Origin: Pseudomonadota bacterium
GTDB lineage: Bacteria; Bdellovibrionota; Bdellovibrionia; Bdellovibrionales; JACTMU01
Assembly (NCBI GenBank): GCA_014584465.1
Contig: JACTMU010000091.1
Location: 1 to 32,904 of the forward strand
Length of the DNA stretch: 32,904 bases
Direction of reading: 5' to 3'
Shown here in pieces: positions 1 to 7,928 of this stretch. Each line of letters opens with the position of its first letter. The first letter of the stretch is position 1. The position numbers were made by a program, and so were the translations under genes. The notes under the pieces were generated by a model. The model was not told where the DNA came from and made no database searches. It worked only from the letters and a program-made list of their open reading frames with translations.

Positions 1-28
1 GTGATAGTTTCATGCTGACCTCCTCGGT

Positions 29-1125
29 ATGTGTTTGATGGAGTCAAACTATCGCGGTGTTGAAAACTTCGCTACACCGGTTTATGGAGCGCTCACGTTC
101 AAAAGCAATATTGACCGTGTTTTGTCAGGATTTGATCGACTTATTTTTCATGGAGGCATTCGGTCTTTGATGTACGAAGTCGGGATGGCTGCTCACCTCT
201 ACTCTAGGGGTGTGTATCTGAAAGATTTTAAGGACTATGCGCCCCATTGTTCTCAATCTTTAAAAAGAAAACCGAAGAATATTGTTTAGCTCAAGGCAGA
301 CCTTTTATATATCTCAATCGCAGTGGCGAAAGCAAAGAGAAGAAAGCAGAGATTATTGCTCAAAAGAATCAAATTAAGTCAGGCTTGATTTGCAATTTCT
401 CTACTTTAGAGATGGGGAATTCTTATAATGTTGTGGGAAATCGTGCTACTAAAAAACTCGAACTTAAATCGTACCCAACAAAATGCCTCCATATTTATCA
501 TTACTTGATGGAACCAGACTTTGGTTTAATGCATCCTCGTATTCAGACTTGGTTTCCTTTTAGGATTCAAATCTATTGCAACGGTAAAAGGTGGCTAGCA
601 AATCAGATGCAGAACCATGGCATTGATTTCATTCAAAAAGATAATTGTTTTATTTGGATGTCAGATATGGCAAAAGCCTTTGATCGTATTGCTCAGACTA
701 TCAACCCTATCTTTGATGAACTTTTTCCTCAGGGAGAAAAATACTACTGGACTCCGGCTCAAAGCGAATGGGCACAAGATATTTTATTTAAAAATACTGA
801 AAGTCTCGATAGCATTTACAAAGATTTTGTTCGCCATGGAATGCTGGTGTTTGATAGTCCCGATGTCATTAGGTTTTTACAACAAAAATTAACTCAAACA
901 GGAACCATTAATGGCAACTTTAAAGGTGAAGTTATTTCTGACCTTAAAAATCGACAGGAAGGAATTAGGATAAAACACTCAATGGGATCAAACTCTGTTA
1001 AGTTCTACAACAAAGCCGGATCAATTCTGAGAATAGAAGCCACCATAAATGATCCTTCTAATCGGGGCTGTCCGGTAATTCGCTTTTTGATCGATTTCTA
1101 TAAGTTTTCCTTATACCTTCGTTGA
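29..1125 (+). pseudogene. Frameshifted, 3'-truncated relic of an uncharacterised protein family
   Basis: Two plus-strand reading frames look like parts of one protein. The first (29-289) carries SNIDRVLSGFDRLIF and VYLKDFKDYA. The second continues the same protein one frame away from about 241 (APLFSIFKKKTEEYCLAQG) and includes PTKCLHIYHYLMEPDFGLM, IQTWFPFRIQIYCNGKRWLA, EGIRIKHSMGSNSVKFYNK and LRIEATINDP. From memory this matches a family of roughly 450-500 residue proteins scattered through Proteobacteria, with an N-terminal 'FDR...G' segment and a 'GxRIKH..G..s.K.YdK...LR.E.t.ND' segment. The function is not known to me. The frame change falls in or near a CCCC run at 242-245, where the upstream frame of the second part has a stop at 229-231. 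Similarity ends after NDPSN (about 1060), so the C-terminal part is missing; the tail instead resembles the end of the neighbouring lipoprotein. The stretch is clearly richer in A and T than its neighbours, which suggests transfer. A sequencing error at the C run is the alternative to a true frameshift. Confidence 0.6.
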
Positions 1126-1197
1126 GCCTCCTCGAGTTAGCGCCTCTGGCTAGCCCTTCGTCGGCCCGCCTCGGTATAAGAAAAACTTATAGTAATC
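1093..1197. repeat. 25-bp imperfect inverted repeat
   Basis: Arms at 1093-1117 and 1173-1197 match at 23 of 25 positions when one is reverse-complemented; the shared core is CTATAAGTTTT...CTTATACC. They are separated by 55 bp. The left arm lies in the tail of the relic and the right arm inside the 3' end of the convergent lipoprotein gene. Each arm also contains its own small hairpin (TATAAG...CTTATA). It could act as a two-way transcription end, but there is no clean U-tract. The repeat more likely records an inverted duplication of a lipoprotein gene end. Confidence 0.6.
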
Positions 1198-2115
1198 TAT
1201 TGCAAATCTTGAAAAGAGGCGAAATGGCTCATCGTAAATCACTCCTGGATTCAAGGCGATCTCGTTGAGCATGACAAGCTCAGAAGGTCTCTTAGCGTTC
1301 ACATCCCTAAATCGAATGAACACCTCTGGAGGTGCAGTTTCAGAGCCTTTGGAAGATCGGATCACTCGCAGTACTGAATGAATTTCGTGGGTATAGCCAT
1401 AGAGTACGCCCAAATATTCACTTAAATTTTTGGCACTTCGTTGTGCCAACTCATAATCCTGACAATCCGTGCGCATTTCGGCAGACGCCATCACCTCAAC
1501 CTCTTGTCCGGCATCAAGCTCAAAGTGGACTTGACCATTTTGCTCAACAGGTTTCCCTTCTGAGGAGACTTCAAATTTTGCCGCAAGGAAAATAGGCTGA
1601 AAGACAAGGATTCGTGAGATGTAGAAGTAGTAGTAAAATGGTTCGATCACAAAAAATTTCCTTTGTTCATCCAGTGAAAGCTGCACTTTCTCACTTCCTC
1701 GGTTCTTCACCTTCATCTTTAGAAATTTAAGTTCACCCTTTGAAAGTGGGATGCGGCCACTGATGACCCCCTCGGTTCGAACTTGAATTGCATTTTGCCA
1801 ACGCTGCTCCTCTTCGCTCAACTCCCAAGTATCACTCTCCTTTGCTGCCTCTTGTCCGGAATCTTCCGGAAGTTTTGGAGGCACCGCTGACGACCCACCG
1901 GCTTGCCCTTTCTCTTCCTCTTGAGGACTCCCTTTGGCATCACCTTCATTTAAATTCTCCGATGGCTTCTCATCTGTACCGGGCACCCCTGGCTCCGGAG
2001 GCACCTCTTTAGGTTTTTCATCTTCGACATAGATCACCTCCTTTTGCTCTTTGGGTTGACAAGAGATGTTTGTGATCAGACCTGCACTCAGCAGTAGTAC
2101 AATCCAGTGGTTCAT
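1150..2115 (-). CDS. Putative lipoprotein, paralogue of the upstream gene
   Basis: Unrecognised secreted lipoprotein of 321 residues. I chose the ATG at 2115 because GGGAG sits 7 nt upstream and translation then opens with a signal peptide, MNHWIVLLLSAGLITNISC, whose Cys would be lipidated. In-frame upstream ATGs at 2145 and 2142 exist, the first in an ATGA overlap with the preceding stop, so coupling is possible. After the Cys comes a low-complexity Pro/Glu/Lys/Gly linker of about 90 residues, typical of surface-exposed linkers. A folded domain follows with TEGVISGRI, EPFYYYFYISRI, VHFELDAGQEVEV, a single conserved-looking Cys (RTDC) and the aromatic tail RFAIDYYKFFLYRGG. The next gene upstream has the same order of segments (TVEGV, WQPYY, THFVTVGPGESIDL, RSNC, AYYYTDAMYFTAYP), so the two are divergent tandem paralogues. 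Role unknown; the outer membrane is the likely location. Confidence 0.75.
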   Translation of the reverse strand: MNHWIVLLLSAGLITNISCQPKEQKEVIYVEDEKPKEVPPEPGVPGTDEKPSENLNEGDAKGSPQEEEKGQAGGSSAVPPKLPEDSGQEAAKESDTWELSEEEQRWQNAIQVRTEGVISGRIPLSKGELKFLKMKVKNRGSEKVQLSLDEQRKFFVIEPFYYYFYISRILVFQPIFLAAKFEVSSEGKPVEQNGQVHFELDAGQEVEVMASAEMRTDCQDYELAQRSAKNLSEYLGVLYGYTHEIHSVLRVIRSSKGSETAPPEVFIRFRDVNAKRPSELVMLNEIALNPGVIYDEPFRLFSRFAIDYYKFFLYRGGPTKG

Positions 2116-2141
2116 TGTTTTACTCCCTTTTTCATTGTTCA

Positions 2142-3188
2142 TCATTGATCTTTGTAAGTTTCGAGGCAATCATCGCTCGTATGATCCTCTATGGGATAGG
2201 CGGTGAAGTACATGGCGTCCGTATAGTAATAGGCGCTGAGCTCACGATCATGGTGTCCTAGAATTCGATCCGGTGATACTGCAACAGGTGAAACTCCGCG
2301 GATTGGAATTCGTTGAGCAATATTGCTTTGCGCGCCAGCATCAAGCCCCTTCTTGTGAACGAGTCTATAGTTGTCATCCATGAGATAGAGGTTGACATAG
2401 TTCTTATACTCGTCGGTCAAATCATAGTAGACCCCCATCAGAGCCATGCGACTGTAGCTCTCCGCAGTTGGAGTTCCCATTTGAGAACAGTTCGATCTCC
2501 ACTCAATGTAGCCAGGAAGATCGATGCTCTCTCCAGGCCCAACAGTGACGAAATGGGTCCTTCCTCTTAGCTCTGCCCCTCCCTCTCTAGGAACCCGATA
2601 GAAGACCCTGGTCACATGATGGCCGTAGAGAAAGGTCCGCTTTCTCTCAAAGTTTTTGTAATAGGGTTGCCATGCAAAGCCATTTTCACTCTCCTCGATG
2701 GAGAGGATGACCGGTTCTGAATTGTAGTTATGGATTCGCACTTCGATCACTCGAGGATTTGTTTCATTGGCAAACCTGAGGACATTGTAGACCCCTTCGA
2801 CCGTCACGGATGTCGCAAGTTTGGAACGCTTCATTGCTCGTTCTGCCGAGCGCATTTCAAGCAGGAGATCCTCATTCGGATCAGAATTGGGTTTGTTTCC
2901 TCCTGAAGAAGCTACACCGTTGGCTCGGCTCTGGGTGGATCCATGTTTCAAAGAACCCACAGACTTCTCCGGAGAGCTGCGTGGAAAGGAGCTTGATTCT
3001 GAAGATGCCCCCTCCTCGTTGGGTGTGTGATCCTCTTCCAATGGAGGATCTTCATTTTGATCAACCCCATCCTTCTTCTCAGGAATTGAAACCATCGGAT
3101 CGTCGGCTTGCTGCTCACGAACCTCCATCTTCTTTTCAGGTTGGCATCCGAGCATCCCGGACATAAGAAACATCAGAACCCATTTCAT
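2142..3188 (-). CDS. Putative lipoprotein, paralogue of the downstream gene
   Basis: Secreted lipoprotein of 348 residues with no recognised domain. It opens with MKWVLMFLMSGMLGC, a short signal peptide ending in a good lipobox (MLGC), and a GGGGG ribosome binding site lies upstream of the ATG. Residues 16 to about 110 are an acidic, Ser/Pro/Glu-rich linker. The C-terminal 240 residues form the folded part: VTVEGVYNVL, VRIHNYNSEPVILSIEES, FVTVGPGESIDLPGYIEW, a Cys in WRSNCSQ and a tyrosine-rich end, SAYYYTDAMYFTAYP. It shares domain order with the next gene, whose likely start is 27 nt downstream, so the two are probably co-transcribed. The divergent protease gene lies 207 nt away. Function cannot be named from sequence; a surface or periplasmic binding role is only a guess. 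Confidence 0.75.
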   Translation of the reverse strand: MKWVLMFLMSGMLGCQPEKKMEVREQQADDPMVSIPEKKDGVDQNEDPPLEEDHTPNEEGASSESSSFPRSSPEKSVGSLKHGSTQSRANGVASSGGNKPNSDPNEDLLLEMRSAERAMKRSKLATSVTVEGVYNVLRFANETNPRVIEVRIHNYNSEPVILSIEESENGFAWQPYYKNFERKRTFLYGHHVTRVFYRVPREGGAELRGRTHFVTVGPGESIDLPGYIEWRSNCSQMGTPTAESYSRMALMGVYYDLTDEYKNYVNLYLMDDNYRLVHKKGLDAGAQSNIAQRIPIRGVSPVAVSPDRILGHHDRELSAYYYTDAMYFTAYPIEDHTSDDCLETYKDQ

Positions 3189-3298
3189 TGAGACCCCCTT
3201 TCACCCGGAAAGAAGCTCTGCAAATGGCGGTCCAAAGCCCAACGGCGGCCCAAAACGGTCACTCACTATGAAAATAGTTCTCTTGACCTGAAAGCCAA

Positions 3299-3328
3299 TT
3301 GTCAGAAGAGTTTTCTGGAGTTTATAAA
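3299..3328 (+). promoter_or_regulatory. Sigma-70-like promoter of the cysteine protease gene
   Basis: TTGTCA (3299-3304) and TATAAA (3323-3328) are separated by 18 bp and lie about 70 bp upstream of the chosen ATG at 3396. Both hexamers match the consensus at 5 of 6 positions. No competing gene lies on this strand. Confidence 0.5.
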
Positions 3329-3395
3329 AGATCAGAACACGTGATGTCCCAAAAATTTGGGGCGGTCCGTGACAAAAGGAAAGGGGGTTTTGACT

Positions 3396-4973
3396 ATGGG
3401 GCACAGACAGATCCATTCAAGAACGATTTGGGCACTCTTTACAATTTTCTTTGGCCAGCCCTTACCTGCCACCGACGTCTTTTGGCCCTATCCGCAGGCC
3501 TCCAGAAATCTCACACGATCCAATCCTCCGTCGGTTGAAAATGTATCCCTCGTCAATCCTTTTGGAGAGATTCGCGACCAAGGAGCCTTAGGCACCTGCG
3601 CCAGTCACGGATGGCTAGCCATGCTCGAAAATCAGATCTACTTGGAAAGAGGTATCACATTGGACCTCTCCGAACGCTACCAGATCTTCACAAACTACCA
3701 GACCACTAAGAACATTGGGAGCAGCTCGACGGTCATCGCACAATACCCCAATCTCGTAGCTCAATTCGGGGTTATGCCAGAGACTCTCTATCCCTACTCG
3801 GTTCTCAATCAAAACGAAGCACGATTTGATCCTGATGGTGCCCAGGGACTCTCACACGATCCATCAAATCAGACGGTGGAACATGCCATCGCTCAAACTC
3901 AAGCCGATGAGCAGCGTGCCACCATTTTACAACAAGACCATTTTCTCGGACGGCTTCCGGACACTGGGGCATTTCCGATTGCCCTGCCTCTTCAAGTCAA
4001 GAGGATCTCTCAGCCCAGACTCGTTCCAATGGTCCTTGACCTTCGCAACTCTCGTCAGCAGCGAACTGTGCCCTGTTTCTCTCAATCGGCGGAAACTCCG
4101 CAGTTGCGAGTCACTCCAAAAGAGTTTCTCCAGCTCTGCTTTGATCACCAGCCCGAGGAGTATTTCACCTGCACATCTGGACCAAACTTCGCCGCCTCCA
4201 CCATCCGAATTCCGGGAGGCCCTAGTGGCCTACGACAGTTTTGTGAAAACCCAGCCACCTATGCCCGCCAGGTCGCGCGCGCATTTCTTGAACGAGCACG
4301 CCTCTCACTTGCGATCCTGATCGATGAACTCAAACATGGTCGGACCGTTGAAATTGGTTTGGCTTCTCCAGATGGCGGAAGCGCGTCCCATCGAGCACTT
4401 TGGTCTTCAAACGATGAGTCCAATGCTGGCCATGCCGTCATTGCCGAAGGGTACATCTCCCGCGATGAACTTCGGGATCTTGCCGAGCAGAAACGGGGGA
4501 TGCTTGCTTCTGGCATGTTCGACCGCCTAGCCCATACCTTTGATCAGAATCTTTTCCAGGAGGGAAAGATTTCCGTCGATGAGGTATTCCAAATTCCTGG
4601 AAATCAGGCTACGCCTGAGGAACTTCGATCCCTGCGCCTCTCATCTCGATTTGGAAAAATGGTCCTTGAAGAGGGCGGAATCATTCTCTTTAGAAACTCT
4701 TGGGGACCCATCTCAATTGGAAGCAATGGATACCAGGCACTCACCTACAAATACCTTGAAGCCAATAGCTTCCTCATCTTGGGACGGCGCCTACCGATCA
4801 ACTCTGATGATCCCCTTGCACTCCCAACCTACCCTCGAGATGCAGCTCCGGGATGCCCACAAACCGTCCTGCCTGTCAAAGGAGACTGGTTTCAAACACA
4901 ACAAGACGAAAGTCGTGCGTTGCAAAAGATTCAACCGATCCTAGAGAACCATTGCCGAGCTCGTGGACTATAG
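3396..4973 (+). CDS. Secreted papain-like (C1) cysteine protease
   Basis: Predicted exported protease of 525 residues. The ATG at 3396 is chosen over the TTG at 3357 because AGGGGG lies about 10 nt upstream and the protein then starts with a signal-like segment (HSRTIWALFTIFFGQPLPA). The catalytic set can be read directly: DQGALGTCASHGW gives the oxyanion-hole Gln62 and nucleophile Cys68, NAGHAVIAEGY gives His346, and LFRNSWGP gives Asn434. These correspond to papain Gln19, Cys25, His159 and Asn175. The spacing is odd: about 278 residues separate Cys and His (134 in papain) and 88 separate His and Asn (16 in papain), so two large insertions are present. There is no recognisable propeptide; only about 45 residues lie between the signal and the core. 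A digestive or envelope-processing role outside the cytoplasm is plausible. The substrate is unknown. Confidence 0.82.
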   Translation: MGHRQIHSRTIWALFTIFFGQPLPATDVFWPYPQASRNLTRSNPPSVENVSLVNPFGEIRDQGALGTCASHGWLAMLENQIYLERGITLDLSERYQIFTNYQTTKNIGSSSTVIAQYPNLVAQFGVMPETLYPYSVLNQNEARFDPDGAQGLSHDPSNQTVEHAIAQTQADEQRATILQQDHFLGRLPDTGAFPIALPLQVKRISQPRLVPMVLDLRNSRQQRTVPCFSQSAETPQLRVTPKEFLQLCFDHQPEEYFTCTSGPNFAASTIRIPGGPSGLRQFCENPATYARQVARAFLERARLSLAILIDELKHGRTVEIGLASPDGGSASHRALWSSNDESNAGHAVIAEGYISRDELRDLAEQKRGMLASGMFDRLAHTFDQNLFQEGKISVDEVFQIPGNQATPEELRSLRLSSRFGKMVLEEGGIILFRNSWGPISIGSNGYQALTYKYLEANSFLILGRRLPINSDDPLALPTYPRDAAPGCPQTVLPVKGDWFQTQQDESRALQKIQPILENHCRARGL

Positions 4974-5068
4974 GAGCGGTGCTGCATCCATTGGTTCCCT
5001 ACCCATCAGAGGGGTGGAGAACAAACTGGACTTCCTCGGCGTCAAAAAGATGTCGATGTCTCTACAGT

Positions 5069-7594
5069 ATGTCTGAGTATGATGAGAGAGAGTACTATCC
5101 CATTTTGGTGAGCTGCATTCGGCCCAAGCGAGTGGTTCCATTTGATTGCTTTGTCCTCCTCTCCAAAGTCAATCGTGTCGTTCATTGGGTCAAATGTCGA
5201 GAGATCTTCTCTCAAGAGAAATATGAAAAGCTTCAAACCAAAAACTACAGCCGCATCCACATTCGCATTGAGGACAAATCAAAATACTTTGCCTATTTGG
5301 ATGCATTTTTGAAGACCGAAATCGGACAAACTGTTCTTAAAGAGATCATTCGCGAAGTTGGTTCTGGGAACCAAGTTGAAGGAATTCCGAACTCAACCGA
5401 ATACACTCTGACTTCATTGGATTCGAACTTACTTGAATCTCCACCACCACCGGAATCAGAGCCCTCACTGCCCGTGGTCGCAAGTGAACCCAACGATCCA
5501 TTCTTTGACAAATCAGACGTCAACCGAGAAGATGATTCACTCTTTTTTGTTAAGTCCAATGAGAATCTCGAAGAGGATTCCTTGGGTCATCAGCGCATAG
5601 TAGAGCTCATGAACGAAAAGATTCTTGATCTGAAGGTCAAATTGAGCTCAAAGAAAGAGCAAGATGAACTTCACGAACAGGTGATCAAAGAGATCACCCA
5701 AGAGATCAATGATGAGATCTTGAAAATCAAGGGGCTCAAAGATCTGTCCGACCAGGAAGATGTGAAGCATACCATCAAAGAGGTCACCGAACGAATCAAC
5801 GAACAACTTCTCAAGATCAAGGGGGGATCTTTCGGCGACCCCGAGGGCTTTCAGGTTCTCTATGGGTCCGTTCGACGCATTGAACGCGAAGTTGCGAAGG
5901 TCGCTCAATGGGAATCTCGAACCGACTTTCCTAAGATCAATGACGAAGATCTCATCAACATTGTCGAAACGGTACAAAGTCACTCACAGCACATTCGTGA
6001 ACTCGTTGGCCCCAGCCATCGAACGGACATCTCTGAAGCGATCAATCTGATGATTCAAGATGTTGAAAAGGAGATCGGATGCAAGATCCTGCTTGATCCT
6101 CTCTCTGGAGTCTACAAATCCCCACCTGACTACATGGACAGTTTTTACGACCTCAGCAGCAAGAGCCTTGTTGAACTTCTGAGCAACGACGACCATGGCT
6201 CTACTGCCAAACTCAAACACCTTGTCTACTATCAAAGCCAGGTCATCAAACAGCTCGAAAGTGATCTCTTGGCAACCGAAAAGGCCTTTCAAATACTGAA
6301 AGACCAGTGGTTCCTCTTTCATGTCCAAGCCAAAAACAGGCTCGACCCTCTCGATCTTGTGACCACCAAAAAGATCGATGCCATTGTGAAGGCCTTTGAA
6401 CAGATCTACAAGAAGCTCAATCGAACACACGAAAACCTTCACCGGTCCTCCTCGATGATCTCCGATGTTTTTCAACTCGATCAATTTTCGGCAGACTCAA
6501 CACTTCTTTCGGAGATTGAGCATGAGTTGAACCCAAGTGAGACCTCTGCAAGCCCTGAAAACAAAGAGGACCTTGAAGTTGATCCAACACAAACCCAAGT
6601 TGAAGAGTCCCTCTCCAGACAAGGTAGTGATGAACAGTTGCAGTCTGAAAACAAGGTATTGCAAGTTCAGGTGGAAAATTTGCAATCGCTTCTTGACTCT
6701 GAGGGGCAAAAATCAGGTGAACTTCGAACACTCATGGATCGATCTGAACTCTATAGCAAATCCCTAGAGGAAGAAAACCGTACACAAAAATCGATGATTG
6801 AGCAATTGACCGAAAAGCTTGAGAAACTTCAGTCTGCTGAGTCACGATACCATGAGACCATGAGCGACTCACACAAGAAGATCTTAGAAATTCAGTCTGA
6901 ACTCGCTTCAAAGAAAGAGGAGATTCAGGACCTAAGAACATCGATATCATTTCACGAAAAAGAGCTCGATGTTTTGCGAAAAAACGAAAAGTGGAAAGAG
7001 CTTGTAGAGATGAAAGAGAAACAAAACAGGGATCTTCAATCGAGCTTTGAGAAGAGTCTAACGGAAGCCAAAGAAGACCGAAGTCAAAAACTCTCACTTT
7101 CCACGAAACTTGAACAATCTAAAGAGCAGCACAAACTCCTATCCCAAAAGATGGGAAGGCTCTCCGTACAGTATGAAAATCTGAAGAAAAAGTATCGCAC
7201 CATTGAGGTCAAGACTTCCGTCAAAGAGGACCTTCTTGAGCAATCGCGCCTTTCACTTTCAAAAGTCACAAGAATTGCAGACACACTCAAGAAAGAGAGA
7301 GAAAAATACATTGGAAAGACCAACCAACTGCTCAAAGATTACAAATTGATGATGGATAAAGCCAAAGCTCTGAACGAAAAGGTGGCTGTTGACGAACAAC
7401 AACTTTCTCGCCTACAAAAAGAGACTGATTCTGAAAAGGCCAAGAACAATCGCCAGAGAGATGAAATTCAAGAGTGGAAAACCAAATACAGTCAAGAACA
7501 GGTTAAAATCAAAACACTAAGCCAAGACATTCGAACTCTTGAACTCAAAATTCAACGCTTGGAAGCACAGCTTGAGCAAAAAAAAGCAGTCTGA
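5069..7594 (+). CDS. Large coiled-coil protein with a small N-terminal domain
   Basis: An 841-residue protein that I cannot name. I start it at the ATG of MSEYDEREYYPIL, because upstream codons of the open frame overlap the protease gene and look non-native; the ribosome binding site is weak. Residues 9 to about 90 (PILVSCIRPKRVVPFDCFVL ... YSRIHIRIEDKSKYFAYL) form a compact domain. It resembles the N-terminal modules seen before HD-GYP or regulatory domains in Bdellovibrio-type genomes; this is recalled only and is unproven. A Pro/Glu linker follows (ESPPPPESEPSLP). Residues 175-264 hold three tandem helical repeats of 30 residues, and the final 350 residues are classical heptad coiled coil rich in Glu, Lys, Gln and Leu. 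There is no signal peptide or membrane segment, so it is cytoplasmic. A scaffold or filament role is an inference. The gene starts 95 nt after the protease and overlaps the next gene by 23 nt. Confidence 0.75.
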   Translation: MSEYDEREYYPILVSCIRPKRVVPFDCFVLLSKVNRVVHWVKCREIFSQEKYEKLQTKNYSRIHIRIEDKSKYFAYLDAFLKTEIGQTVLKEIIREVGSGNQVEGIPNSTEYTLTSLDSNLLESPPPPESEPSLPVVASEPNDPFFDKSDVNREDDSLFFVKSNENLEEDSLGHQRIVELMNEKILDLKVKLSSKKEQDELHEQVIKEITQEINDEILKIKGLKDLSDQEDVKHTIKEVTERINEQLLKIKGGSFGDPEGFQVLYGSVRRIEREVAKVAQWESRTDFPKINDEDLINIVETVQSHSQHIRELVGPSHRTDISEAINLMIQDVEKEIGCKILLDPLSGVYKSPPDYMDSFYDLSSKSLVELLSNDDHGSTAKLKHLVYYQSQVIKQLESDLLATEKAFQILKDQWFLFHVQAKNRLDPLDLVTTKKIDAIVKAFEQIYKKLNRTHENLHRSSSMISDVFQLDQFSADSTLLSEIEHELNPSETSASPENKEDLEVDPTQTQVEESLSRQGSDEQLQSENKVLQVQVENLQSLLDSEGQKSGELRTLMDRSELYSKSLEEENRTQKSMIEQLTEKLEKLQSAESRYHETMSDSHKKILEIQSELASKKEEIQDLRTSISFHEKELDVLRKNEKWKELVEMKEKQNRDLQSSFEKSLTEAKEDRSQKLSLSTKLEQSKEQHKLLSQKMGRLSVQYENLKKKYRTIEVKTSVKEDLLEQSRLSLSKVTRIADTLKKEREKYIGKTNQLLKDYKLMMDKAKALNEKVAVDEQQLSRLQKETDSEKAKNNRQRDEIQEWKTKYSQEQVKIKTLSQDIRTLELKIQRLEAQLEQKKAV

Positions 7595-7928
7595 ACCAAA
7601 ACCTACGATTTCCAACCCCTCGTGGTTGTCGAATCATGGCGACCATGTTCTCTTACATCTCTACGTTCAACCCGGCGCCAAAAAAGATCAGATCAAAGGT
7701 GTTCAAAGTTTAGGTTCATCCCGCAAGGAGCGACTTAAGATCCAGATCCATGCACCGCCTGTCGATGGCAAAGCCAACGACCATCTTTTGAAATTTCTCT
7801 CTGAGATCTTCCAAATCCCCAAATCACGTTTAACTCTGGTTCGAGGTGCGACCTCCAAATCCAAAGACATTCTATTTGATGGGATCTCTGCTGAAGAGAT
7901 TTCCAAGATCCTATCGCCCATGTTATAG
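7572..7928 (+). CDS. DUF167 (YggU-type) protein
   Basis: Small cytoplasmic protein, 118 residues from the TTG at 7572, which has GGAAG 10 nt upstream; no ATG is available in the frame. The family signature is clear: LYVQPGAKKDQIKGV, then LKIQIHAPPVDGKANDHLLK, then LVRGATSKSKDILFDG. DUF167 proteins have a small alpha/beta fold. Their biochemical role is not established, so no function is assigned. The gene begins inside the end of the coiled-coil gene. Its stop codon overlaps the stop codon of proA on the opposite strand. Confidence 0.85.
   Translation: MSKKKQSEPKPTISNPSWLSNHGDHVLLHLYVQPGAKKDQIKGVQSLGSSRKERLKIQIHAPPVDGKANDHLLKFLSEIFQIPKSRLTLVRGATSKSKDILFDGISAEEISKILSPML

Noticed and set aside
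22-1177. CCTCGGTAT at 22-30 and 1169-1177 as a 9-bp target-site duplication around the relic
   Set aside because: A shared 9-mer is expected by chance in about 1.2 kb, there are no matching terminal inverted repeats, and the right copy lies inside lipoprotein coding sequence.
2145-2169. Upstream starts for the first lipoprotein (2169 or 2145)
   Set aside because: They place 9-18 charged residues before the signal peptide; the ATG at 2115 has a good ribosome binding site and a normal lipoprotein N-terminus.
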